DNA from: Aldehydirespirator sp965221215
GTDB taxonomy: Bacteria > Actinomycetota > Acidimicrobiia > Acidimicrobiales > Aldehydirespiratoraceae
Length of the DNA: 64,000 nucleotides
Reading direction: 5' to 3'
NCBI GenBank assembly: GCA_965221215.1
Contig: OZ244872.1
Coordinates: 1,426,001-1,490,000, forward strand
A program made the position numbers and the translations under genes. The notes under the pieces were generated by a model that saw nothing but the letters and a program-made list of their open reading frames with translations, searched no databases and was not told where the DNA came from. The first letter of the stretch is position 1; each line of letters starts with the position of its first letter. Positions 1 to 7,501 of the stretch are shown piece after piece.

Positions 1-251
1 TCGGCTCGCATGGCCTCCAGCAGCTCCGAGAGACGGGGCCCTTCCAGCGGAGCAGGCAAGTCTCTGATGTCTCCCCGAGCCGGGCGGGCCCGGCCCGACG
101 CAACTAGCTCTTCCAGCTGCGACGATGCGATGGCGGTCATCCGGGCCACCGGACGGCCCCGCAGGGTGATGGTGACCACCTCACCGGCCGCCGCGTCAGC
201 AACCACTCCGGAAGCATTCTGCTTGAGTGCCCTGACCCCAATCTCCACCAT
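1..251 (-). CDS. Type II antitoxin, Phd/YefM family, C-terminus cut by window edge
   Basis: The reading frame begins MVEIGVRALKQNASGVV and continues with GEVVTITLRGRPVARM. This is the usual N-terminal fold of Phd/YefM antitoxins, which bind DNA and neutralise a partner toxin. About 83 codons are visible and the gene runs off the left edge, so the C-terminal toxin-binding part and the partner (often a VapC-like PIN toxin) are not seen. The ATG at 251 lies 7 nt after a TACAAT hexamer, which suggests a leaderless transcript. Family assignment rests on the N-terminal pattern alone. Confidence 0.7.
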   Translation of the reverse strand, partial: MVEIGVRALKQNASGVVADAAAGEVVTITLRGRPVARMTAIASSQLEELVASGRARPARGDIRDLPAPLEGPRLSELLEAMRA

Positions 252-258
252 GTTCTAC

Positions 259-264
259 ATTGTA
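259..264 (-). promoter_or_regulatory. -10 hexamer of the antitoxin gene
   Basis: TACAAT on the minus strand ends 7 nt before the antitoxin ATG. Transcription would begin at or next to the start codon, as in leaderless actinobacterial genes. No convincing -35 box was seen. Confidence 0.45.
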
Positions 265-266
265 GC

Positions 267-1583
267 TCATAACTGCGCTTGCCGCCTCTCAAGAAGTTCT
301 TCCGACGGACGGCCTGTGCCCGTGCCGGGCCAGCCCAAGGCGGCTGGATCGGCCACCGTGCCCGGCAGATGCAGGATCGGTTCATCGGGGGCGCGGGCGG
401 GGCCGTAGTGGGCTTGCTCGGGCGGGTGGAGGGTATGCACGCCGTTAGTGGTGCGTATCCGCCATTGGTGGTGGTGGATCTTCTGGTGGCAGTCCCAGCA
501 GACCGGGACCATATTGTCGAGTCGGGTCGGACCGCCCTGCGACACCGGCGTGATGTGGTGGATTTGGCACAACGCGGGATGGGCGGCGCAGTGGAAGCAG
601 CCTCCGTGGCGGGCGAGGAGGAGTTGGCGCTGGGACTCGGTGGCGCTACGCACGGAATGCGCCCGCCAGATGGGCTTGCCGCCGCGGTCGTAGACGACAC
701 CGGTGAACTTGGCGATACAGGCCAGTTCTTCCAGCACGGCTGCAGGCAGGCGCACTCCGTCGGGCAGTTCAGCGATGAGTTCGCCGGTGGTGTCGTCGAC
801 ATGAGCGACTACGCAGATGTCGGCGAAGGGCCTGCCCGTACCATCGCTCGTTGCGTTGTCCACCGTGCGGTCGGCAGTGAGGCTGTCGAGCGCGTCGGCC
901 ATGCACTGGTCGAAGCTCCGCCGCTCGATGCCAGCGCCGACCCGCTTCTTGTCGGAGTCGTGCATGCGGGCGGCCTCGGCTCGCAGCCGGTTGCCGATGC
1001 GCTGCCCGGTTGCGGGGTCGAACTCGCCGTGTATGTGCACCATCCCGTCGTCCGCACCCCACACCCGAACACGGCGCCGAGCCCGCTGGCGCCGGTAGTC
1101 GGCCTCGCCGCCGTCTCGCTGGCGTTCAGCGGTCCACTGCCGAGCCTCGCGAGTGAAATGTTCGGGCCGCATCGAAGCCGCCTTGGCCAGCAGATCCGGA
1201 TCGGACCCGACCGCCTCTGCGCTGGTGCGCTCGATGGCCTCCGCCAGCCGTCTGGCGTTGGCCTGAGACACATGCCCCGACTCCACCGCGTCTCGCACCG
1301 CGGGTGCGGCCTGCACCGCCCGAGCCGTCTTGACTAGGCCCACCGCGTCGCGCCGAGCCAGCCCCGCGCTGTCCGCGAGCACCTGCGCGCCGCCGTCGCC
1401 ATGCCGCTCCCGCCCCGCAATCGAAGCAGCCGCCGAAGTCTGCGCAGCAGACGTGACGGCCGCCGCCGACTTCAACACCGCGAGCGCCTCTCGCATCTCA
1501 GCACACGAAGCCGAGCCCTCATGGACCAGCACCAGCGTCTCCCTGGCCGCAGCTTCAACCCGTCGGGCAGCGTCAATCAGCAT
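267..1583 (-). CDS. DUF222 (13E12-type) protein with C-terminal HNH nuclease domain
   Basis: The protein has an N-terminal helical DUF222 region with RERHGDGGAQVLADSAGL, then a C-terminal HNH domain with HHITPVSQGGP and paired CxxC-like cysteines (CFHC, CWDC). This is the family of the mycobacterial 13E12 repeats; most members are of unknown function. An in-frame start at 1616 would give 11 more residues, but that stretch is the promoter-like element. ATG 1583 lies exactly 16 nt after TACCCCT, as in the paralogue at 58661-59959, so this start is preferred (438 aa). The two genes share the same domain order and similar HNH regions. It stands alone between a partial antitoxin gene and a defence-like gene. 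Confidence 0.85.
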   Translation of the reverse strand: MLIDAARRVEAAARETLVLVHEGSASCAEMREALAVLKSAAAVTSAAQTSAAASIAGRERHGDGGAQVLADSAGLARRDAVGLVKTARAVQAAPAVRDAVESGHVSQANARRLAEAIERTSAEAVGSDPDLLAKAASMRPEHFTREARQWTAERQRDGGEADYRRQRARRRVRVWGADDGMVHIHGEFDPATGQRIGNRLRAEAARMHDSDKKRVGAGIERRSFDQCMADALDSLTADRTVDNATSDGTGRPFADICVVAHVDDTTGELIAELPDGVRLPAAVLEELACIAKFTGVVYDRGGKPIWRAHSVRSATESQRQLLLARHGGCFHCAAHPALCQIHHITPVSQGGPTRLDNMVPVCWDCHQKIHHHQWRIRTTNGVHTLHPPEQAHYGPARAPDEPILHLPGTVADPAALGWPGTGTGRPSEELLERRQAQL

Positions 1584-1612
1584 GTCAACATCATCCCAAA
1601 GGGGTATGACAA
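1584..1612 (-). promoter_or_regulatory. PafBC-like DNA-damage promoter, leaderless
   Basis: On the minus strand TTGTCATAC (1612-1604) is followed by 8 nt and then GATGAT (1595-1590), with the ATG 6 nt later. The PafBC/RecA_NDp promoter of mycobacteria is described as tTGTCRgtg-N8-TAnnnT. The TGTCR core and the N8 spacing match; the -10 has G in place of the first T. The paralogue has the same arrangement. Confidence 0.55.
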
Positions 1613-1845
1613 TCAATCATTCACATGTAGCCATGAGCGTTGTTGGAGGGCTCAAGGGCCAATTCAGGCAGAACAAGCTCCCACTTGTCGCACTTGAGCG
1701 TCTTCTGATACTCCGGCTCAGACTGCTCGCGGTTTGGCGGTGCTGTAGCCCGGGCGGTTGGAGGCGGCCGGCTAGCAAACCCACGTTCCGGCTGATCCGA
1801 CCATCCTCCGCTAACGTGGTCGGCTCCACCCCGAGGAAACGAGCC

Positions 1846-4140
1846 ATGCCTCAGACCGTCTACCGCGACACCGGCTACACGCTCATGCATCTGATCGAGG
1901 AGATCAAGCACGGCAAGATCGCGCTGCCCGACATTCAACGCCCATTCGTTTGGTCAGCCACCCAGGTACGCGACCTCTTCGACTCGCTCTATCGGGGCTA
2001 TCCCGTCGGAACCTTGATGTTCTGGGAAACGGGTGCCGAGGTCGGCATGCGTCAGGTAGGCGGAGGCGAGAACGACAGCGTAGCACGGCTTCTCATTGTG
2101 GACGGGCAGCAGCGCCTTACATCGCTGTTCGCGGTGCTGACGGGCAGCGCTGTGCTGACCAACCGGTTTCGCCAGAAGACGATCCGGATCGCATTCCGCC
2201 CCGAGGACGAGAGCTTCGAGGTCACCGATGCGGCCATCAAGCGCGACCCGGAGTACGTAGCCGACATCACGGATCTCTGGGCCGGAAAGTACAAATCGAC
2301 GGTCCGTTCGTTCCTCGATCGACTGGGCTCGCACCGCGGGGCGACGTTCGACGACGCCGATGGCGGATGGAACGACATTCAGAACGAATTGGAGGAGCGC
2401 ATCGACCGGGTCCGCGACCTTCGCGACTTCCGCTTCCAGGTAGTCGAACTGAGTGATCAGGCCAACGAGGAACAGGTCGCTGAGATCTTCGTGCGCACCA
2501 ACTCCAAGGGCGTTCATCTCAGGACATCCGACTTCATCTTGACGTTGATGTCGGTTCATTGGGACAAAGGTCGGCGCCAGCTTGAGGAGTTCTGCCGTCA
2601 GGCGGTGGACAAGAGCGTCACCGGACCCTCACCCAGAAACCACTTCATCGACCCCAGCGCCGACCAACTGCTTCGCGTAGGAGTCGGGCTCGCCTTCCGG
2701 CGCGGCGAACTTCGCCACGTCTACAACCTCCTTAGGGGCAAGGATCTGGACTCTGGAGAGGTCACGGAGGCTCGCCGAATCGACCAATTCGAGAGACTGG
2801 AGCAGGCTCAGGACGAGGTGCTCGACTTGAGCAACTGGCACGAGTTCCTCAGGTGTATCGCCCAGGCCGGTTTCCGTAGCGGACGCATGGTGACCTCGAG
2901 GAATGCCCTCGTATACGCCTACGTCATATGGTTGATCGGCCGACGCGACTTCGGACTCGATCACAAGGCGCTCAGAGCCGTAATCGCCCGCTGGTTCTTC
3001 ATGTCCCATACAACGGGCCGCTACACAGGCTCCCACGAGACCCAGATCGAGGCTGATCTCGGCCGACTGGCCGCGCTGGCACCAAACGACGGGCATGCCT
3101 TCTGCGACGAACTCGACCGCCTGGTTCGAGCCACGTTCACCAACGACTACTGGGATATCTCGTTGCCGAACCGACTCGATACCTCCTCGTCGAGGTCGCC
3201 GGTCCTGTCGGCCTATCAAGCGGCTCTGATTCTTCTGGATGCTGAGGCGTTGTTTAGCGACCTCCGCCTGCGCGACCTGTTCGATCCCGCCATCACTGCT
3301 CCGCGGTCCGTCGAGCGCCACCACCTGTTCCCCCGAGCACACCTCGCCGCCAAGGGCTTCACCGGGGTTCGCCAGGTGAACGCCATCGCCAACATGGCCT
3401 ATCTCGACTGGCCCGACAACGCCGCCATCGCTGCGGACGACCCCCGCGATTACTGGCCCGCGATGACGAACGGACTCGATCCAGGTCGCCTCGCCAAACA
3501 GATCCGCCATCACGCCCTGCCAATGGGTTGGGAACAGCTCGACTTCCCGAAGTTCCTTGAGAGGCGGCGAACGCTCATGGCCAAGGTAGTGCATGCCGGG
3601 TTCAACACGCTGTGGGAGGAGCGCATGCCAGAGGCCGCGGAGGGAGTCGCCGAATTGCTGAGAGTGGGGGAGTCGCAGACTGTCGAGTTCAAGTCCAGTG
3701 CCCGCTGGAACCTGCGAGCCAAGATGCGCGACAAGACCATGGAGCATGTCGTCGTCAAGACGGTATGCGGGTTCCTCAACGCTGAAGGCGGCAAGCTGCT
3801 GATCGGTGTCGACGACAACGGCAACGTGATCGGCCTCGACGCGGACATGCGAACCCTCGGGCAGCGAGGCAACCGGGACGGCTACGAGCTGTTCCTTCAC
3901 CAATTGCTCGACAAGAATCTCTCAATTCCCACCGCCGGGATTGTCCGTGTCAGCTTCGAGAACCTCGCCAACAGCGTGGTTTGTGCCGTCTCGGTGGCAT
4001 CGGCGGGCAAGCCCGTCTTTGCCAAGGCCCTCGAAGGCGTCGGAGGCGAGTACTCGGAGTTCTGGGTCCGCATCGGCAATGCCACCAAGCAGCTTCACGG
4101 CGACGACATGATGGAATACAGAAGCATCCACTGGGGCTGA
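1846..4140 (+). CDS. DUF262-DUF1524 (GmrSD-like) protein fused to a Schlafen AlbA_2 domain
   Basis: Three modules are visible in 764 aa. The N-terminal DUF262 has IQRPFVW near residue 28 and the hallmark DGQQR at about 86-90. The central DUF1524 has a His-Me finger with ERHHLFPRAH at about 490-499 and a later NxxxLxxxDN-like region. The C-terminal AlbA_2 (Schlafen) domain has ESQTVEFKSS near 609 and GGKLLIGVDDNGNVIG near 650. GmrSD family enzymes use DUF262 to bind and hydrolyse nucleotide and DUF1524 to cut modified phage DNA, so a type IV-like restriction or nickase role is likely. The AlbA_2 fusion may add nucleic-acid binding. ATG 1846 follows CGAGGAAACG, a usable ribosome site; the frame stays open upstream without homology. 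Base composition looks less GC-rich than housekeeping neighbours. Confidence 0.82.
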   Translation: MPQTVYRDTGYTLMHLIEEIKHGKIALPDIQRPFVWSATQVRDLFDSLYRGYPVGTLMFWETGAEVGMRQVGGGENDSVARLLIVDGQQRLTSLFAVLTGSAVLTNRFRQKTIRIAFRPEDESFEVTDAAIKRDPEYVADITDLWAGKYKSTVRSFLDRLGSHRGATFDDADGGWNDIQNELEERIDRVRDLRDFRFQVVELSDQANEEQVAEIFVRTNSKGVHLRTSDFILTLMSVHWDKGRRQLEEFCRQAVDKSVTGPSPRNHFIDPSADQLLRVGVGLAFRRGELRHVYNLLRGKDLDSGEVTEARRIDQFERLEQAQDEVLDLSNWHEFLRCIAQAGFRSGRMVTSRNALVYAYVIWLIGRRDFGLDHKALRAVIARWFFMSHTTGRYTGSHETQIEADLGRLAALAPNDGHAFCDELDRLVRATFTNDYWDISLPNRLDTSSSRSPVLSAYQAALILLDAEALFSDLRLRDLFDPAITAPRSVERHHLFPRAHLAAKGFTGVRQVNAIANMAYLDWPDNAAIAADDPRDYWPAMTNGLDPGRLAKQIRHHALPMGWEQLDFPKFLERRRTLMAKVVHAGFNTLWEERMPEAAEGVAELLRVGESQTVEFKSSARWNLRAKMRDKTMEHVVVKTVCGFLNAEGGKLLIGVDDNGNVIGLDADMRTLGQRGNRDGYELFLHQLLDKNLSIPTAGIVRVSFENLANSVVCAVSVASAGKPVFAKALEGVGGEYSEFWVRIGNATKQLHGDDMMEYRSIHWG

Positions 4141-4222
4141 CGCAGAACGCGCGACTCGCAGACCCCGCATATGCGTGTGGCCGACGTTCGCTCTGGGATG
4201 TGGACTTGCCAGGCTCGGCCGG

Positions 4223-5506
4223 TCAGGCGGCTGATTTTTCTAGGATGTGGACTCCGCAGGCTGAGGCTAGGCCTATTACGTGGGCCAGGCCGACCTTGGC
4301 TCCCTCTACTTGGCGGTGGCCGGCCTCGCCTCGCAGGTGGGTGGCGATCTCGTAGATGTTGGCCACGCCGGTGGCGCCTATGGGGTGGCCCTTGGAGATC
4401 AAACCGCCGGAGACGTTCACCGGGATATTGCCGTCGCGGAAGGGGCCGCCCGAGTCGATGAAATCCCCGGCGGCGCCGGGCTCGCACAGGCCCAGGTTGT
4501 CGTAGTGGATCAGCTCCGCGGTGGCGAAACAGTCGTGGAGCTCCACCAGGTCGAGATCCTCAGGACCGACTCCGGCTTTCTCGTAGGCCTGGGCGGCGGC
4601 GTTGCGGGTGAGGGTGTTCACGTCGGGCTGCACCTGGCAGTCCTCGGTAAACGGATCCGAGGTAAGCACCGAAGCCGACACCTTCACCGCCCGCCTCCGC
4701 ACATCCGCCGGCATCGACGCCAGCCGCTCCCCCGACACCAGCACCACCGCGGCCGCGCCGTCGCCGGTCGGGCAGCACATCAGCAGCGTGTTGGGGTAGC
4801 TCATCATGGGCGACTCCATGATCTCGTCCAGCGAGAACTCCTTCTGGTACTGCGCCAGCGGGTTCAGCGTCGAGTTGAGATGGTTCTTGTAGGCCACCCG
4901 GGCGAACTGCTCGAAGCCGACCCCGTCGTGATCGTGGGCGTAGGCCATGCCGGCCTGGGCGAACACGCCGGGCATGGTGGCGGTGCCGAGATAGCCGTCC
5001 ACGCCAGTGACCGCTCCGTAGCGCCCCGACGGCTCGAAGACCTGCTTCTCCTTCTTGGTCGCTCCGCCCAGCAGCCCCATCTTGCCCATCTTCTCGACCC
5101 CCACCGCCAGGCCGATCTGGGCCTCGCCCGAACCGATGGCCATCATCACGGTGCGAACCGCGGTGGCCCCGGTGGCGCAGGCGTTGGCCACGTTGTAGAC
5201 CGGAATCCCGGTCTGGCCGATCTGCTTCTGGAGCCGCTGGCCAACCGCGCCCGAAGCCTCGAACAGCGAGCCGCAGGCCAACACGTCGATGTCGCCCACG
5301 GTGACCTGGCCGTCGGCCAGCGCCCCCATGGCGCTCTCGGCGGCCAGATCGATCAGATCCTGGTCGGGAAAGCGGGCGAAGCGGGTCATGTGAGCACCCA
5401 ACACCCACACACTGTCGGGAGCGATCTGAGCTGCCGCTGGTCTGCTTGTGCCACCACCGGTGCGAGCGCGGCGCGGCCTCGAGTCGGGCGCAATCTGAGC
5501 TGCCAT
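4223..5506 (-). CDS. Thiolase (acetyl-CoA acetyltransferase, SCP-x-like)
   Basis: A thiolase of the lipid-transfer/SCP-x-like class. NVANACATGATAVR holds the acyl-accepting cysteine, VELHDCFATAE follows in the second half, and GGLISKGHPIGATG near the C-terminus carries the catalytic His. It lies next to a DUF35 protein at 5531, the usual partner that forms a thiolase/OB-fold complex in sterol or branched-chain acyl degradation. The first 32 residues contain AAQIAPDS twice, from a direct DNA duplication (5414-5435 and 5483-5504). The ancestral start probably lay just before the second copy, so the N-terminus is uncertain. Substrate cannot be told from sequence. Confidence 0.87.
   Translation of the reverse strand: MAAQIAPDSRPRRARTGGGTSRPAAAQIAPDSVWVLGAHMTRFARFPDQDLIDLAAESAMGALADGQVTVGDIDVLACGSLFEASGAVGQRLQKQIGQTGIPVYNVANACATGATAVRTVMMAIGSGEAQIGLAVGVEKMGKMGLLGGATKKEKQVFEPSGRYGAVTGVDGYLGTATMPGVFAQAGMAYAHDHDGVGFEQFARVAYKNHLNSTLNPLAQYQKEFSLDEIMESPMMSYPNTLLMCCPTGDGAAAVVLVSGERLASMPADVRRRAVKVSASVLTSDPFTEDCQVQPDVNTLTRNAAAQAYEKAGVGPEDLDLVELHDCFATAELIHYDNLGLCEPGAAGDFIDSGGPFRDGNIPVNVSGGLISKGHPIGATGVANIYEIATHLRGEAGHRQVEGAKVGLAHVIGLASACGVHILEKSAA
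5414..5504 (-). repeat. Direct duplication at the thiolase 5' end, 69-bp offset
   Basis: A 22-bp segment at 5483-5504 recurs at 5414-5435 with two differences; the copies start 69 bp apart. It duplicates the first codons of the thiolase gene. It is one of six locus-specific duplications with 68-74 bp offset in this window. Confidence 0.75.
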
Positions 5507-5530
5507 CGTTGCCTGTGCCTCCTCGCTGCC

Positions 5531-5929
5531 TCAGACGGGCTCGTAGCCGAAGGCGAGAGCCTCGGTGCCGTCGTCGTCGGCGCCGATCGGATAGGTGGTG
5601 AGCTGCACCCTCATGCCCAGGCTGACCGTCTCGGGGGTCGGGTCGCAATTCACGACGTTGGAGCGCACCCAGGTGCCGTCGTCGGCGAGAACGATGGCAG
5701 ACACGAACGGCACCGGAATACCGGGGGCGGCCCGATGGACGATGGTGAACGACCTCAGGTCGCCGCCGCCGTCGACCGGAACGGTCTTGAAGTCGTTGCG
5801 GCCGCAGCGGGCGCAGGCGTTGCGGCGGTCGAAGAAGCGCGCCCCGCAGCTGCGGCACTCTTGGGCGACCAGATGCGGCTCGGGCTCAAGACGCAGGTAG
5901 TCGACGAGCGGGACTCGCGCCGAGGCCAT
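5531..5929 (-). CDS. DUF35 Zn-ribbon/OB-fold protein, thiolase partner
   Basis: 132 aa. A zinc ribbon with CRSCG (about 25-29) and CARCG (about 39-43) is followed by an OB-fold region (FTIVHRAAPGIPVPFVSAIV). DUF35 proteins bind acyl-CoA and pair with thiolases or hydratases of lipid and steroid catabolism. The gene ends 24 bp before the thiolase start on the same strand, which supports a shared transcript and a heteromeric enzyme. Confidence 0.87.
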   Translation of the reverse strand: MASARVPLVDYLRLEPEPHLVAQECRSCGARFFDRRNACARCGRNDFKTVPVDGGGDLRSFTIVHRAAPGIPVPFVSAIVLADDGTWVRSNVVNCDPTPETVSLGMRVQLTTYPIGADDDGTEALAFGYEPV

Positions 5930-5974
5930 CGTTGCGCAGGGTACCGCCAGCGCTCCGCCATACCGGCGCGCTGC

Positions 5975-6583
5975 TCACCGCTGCCAGCGGGCCCGGTGGA
6001 CCACTTCGGCCAGGTCGGGGCGGCCACGGTTGGCGGAACGGCTGGGCCGGTCGTCGCCGGCGCGGTGGCCGATGGCGACAGTGCCCACGCCGCGCCGTCC
6101 CGGCGGCACGCCGAAGCGCCGTCGTACCGCCTCCTCGTGATTGAACATGCCGAAGAAGGCCGCACCGAGCCCCCGATCTCGGGCCGCCAGCAGCATGGTC
6201 ATCATCGCCGCTCCGCCGTCGACGAACCAGTAGGGCACTTCCCAGGCCTCCTCGCCGGCGCCTAGGCCGGTGTGAGCCTTGTCCGGCTCGCGGTAGCGGG
6301 CCACGTAGGCGCCGGGATCAACCCACACCACCACCAGCACCGGCGCGGCCAGCAGGCCCGGCCAGGCGAAGCCCTCCCGCTCGGCCCCTGCGGGCAGCGT
6401 GACATCCCAGTAGGCCGCGGTGTCGTCGCCCTCCAGCACCAGGAACTCCACCCCCGCGGTGTGGCCCGCGGTCGGCGCTCGCCGGGCGAGGTCGCATATC
6501 TCGTCCACCACGGCCGGCGCCACCGGCTGCGTGGTGAAGGAGCGCACCATCCGGCGCCCCCGAACAACCCGCTCGAAGTCCAT
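5975..6583 (-). CDS. Nitroreductase-family FMN oxidoreductase
   Basis: 202 aa. RRMVRSFTTQPVAPAVVDEI is the typical N-terminal FMN-phosphate-binding stretch and RAPTAGHTAG continues it. The second FMN/dimer region is GGAAMMTMLLAARDRGLGAAFFGMF, followed by GVPPGRRGVGTVAIGH. Such proteins reduce nitro compounds, quinones or flavins; the substrate is unknown. It lies upstream of the DUF35/thiolase pair on the same strand, 45 bp away, and could belong to the same catabolic unit. Confidence 0.88.
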   Translation of the reverse strand: MDFERVVRGRRMVRSFTTQPVAPAVVDEICDLARRAPTAGHTAGVEFLVLEGDDTAAYWDVTLPAGAEREGFAWPGLLAAPVLVVVWVDPGAYVARYREPDKAHTGLGAGEEAWEVPYWFVDGGAAMMTMLLAARDRGLGAAFFGMFNHEEAVRRRFGVPPGRRGVGTVAIGHRAGDDRPSRSANRGRPDLAEVVHRARWQR

Positions 6584-6603
6584 CGGCTCAAGCCCTACCG
6601 CAT

Positions 6604-6619
6604 GCCCGCATCTGCGGGC
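6604..6619. terminator. Short GC hairpin between two minus-strand genes
   Basis: GCCCGCA-TC-TGCGGGC forms a perfect 7-bp inverted repeat in the gap after the gene ending at 6635 and before the nitroreductase start. There is no U tract, so a terminator role is only a suggestion. Confidence 0.3.
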
Positions 6620-6634
6620 GCGACAGCCGCAGCG

Positions 6635-7297
6635 TTACAGCAGCTTCTCGAGCTCCTCGGCCATCACCCAGCCGTGGACTATCAGGGTGTCGCCGTCGTC
6701 GACTGCCAGGCTGTCGAGCAGCTCGGCCGACTGGGCCGGAGCCTGCTTGAGGCTGGCGTGGTCGAGCACTACCGGGGGTCCGCCCTTGCCGCGGGTGGCG
6801 AAGACGCGGTCCTCGTAGCTGAGCGATCCGATGCCGAAGCGCTTGGCCAGGCGCCGGCCCCACGCCCGCTCTTCGCCGGTCGCCTTGTGGCCGGGCCGGG
6901 GAACAACGTCGTGGAGGCTCTTGAACGCCTCGAAGGCGCCCGGATCGTTGATCTGCATGCCGACGAGCACGTCCTCGTCGGGAAAGGACAGGGCGGCCCG
7001 ACGCAGCTGGTCGGTGACGATCCCTCGCAGCACAGTGTCGCGGCGGGTGGTGCGGCAGGTGTGGCCGGCGCCGATCAGCACGCACGGCGTTCCGCCGATG
7101 CGCTCCAGGGTGCAGAAGGAGAAGCCCCGCAGTTTGCCGTTGTCGCGGGCCTCGGTGACCAGTACCCAGGCCTCGGCCTGCTTGGAGAGCGAGCCGACCT
7201 CGTATGCGTTGGAGGAGACGGCGCAGAGATCGGCCATCTCGGCCAGATCGGAATCCCCCAGCGCAGTGCAGTCCCTGGTCTCGATCGTGATTGCCAT
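6635..7297 (-). CDS. Protein of unknown function
   Basis: I do not recognise this family with certainty. The product is about 220 aa, soluble, with no signal peptide. The middle part (GKLRGFSFCTLERIGGTPCVLIG) resembles beta strands of a GNAT-like acetyltransferase fold, which is a weak impression only. It ends VDDGDTLIVHGWVMAEELEKLL. ATG 7297 (MAITIETRD) was chosen; a GTG at 7309 would add four residues. It lies downstream of dnaE on the same strand with a gap of about 190 bp that holds a duplicated dnaE 3' end. Confidence 0.6.
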   Translation of the reverse strand: MAITIETRDCTALGDSDLAEMADLCAVSSNAYEVGSLSKQAEAWVLVTEARDNGKLRGFSFCTLERIGGTPCVLIGAGHTCRTTRRDTVLRGIVTDQLRRAALSFPDEDVLVGMQINDPGAFEAFKSLHDVVPRPGHKATGEERAWGRRLAKRFGIGSLSYEDRVFATRGKGGPPVVLDHASLKQAPAQSAELLDSLAVDDGDTLIVHGWVMAEELEKLL

Positions 7298-7406
7298 GAC
7301 GGCGTCCACCCCTATGACTCGCCCGTACCCGTCGTCCCAGTCTCAGGGACGCGCGCCGGTTTCGCAACCCACCGGCAGTGTTTCGCAGCGGCCAGCGGCG
7401 TCCCGC

Positions 7407-7501
7407 GGGAAGATCAAACTCCGGCTATGGACCGCGCGCCCTGTGCGGAGGCGCCGTCGCCTTTGCCGACCCGAGGACCGGGAATCACACTCCGGCTATG
7501 G
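7407..7501 (-). repeat. Direct duplication of the dnaE 3' end, about 72-bp offset
   Basis: The end of dnaE with its stop region (7480-7501) recurs downstream at 7407-7430, with small indels. The shared core on the minus strand is CCATAGCCGGAGT followed by a TGA. The second copy lies outside the gene. Confidence 0.65.

Noticed and set aside
1330..1845. N-terminal extension of the DUF262 protein upstream of 1846
   Set aside because: It overlaps the DUF222-HNH gene and its promoter on the other strand, has no homology, and ATG 1846 has a ribosome site.
4280..6265. 661-codon plus-strand frame opposite the thiolase and DUF35 genes
   Set aside because: Antisense shadow; both minus-strand genes have clear family motifs.
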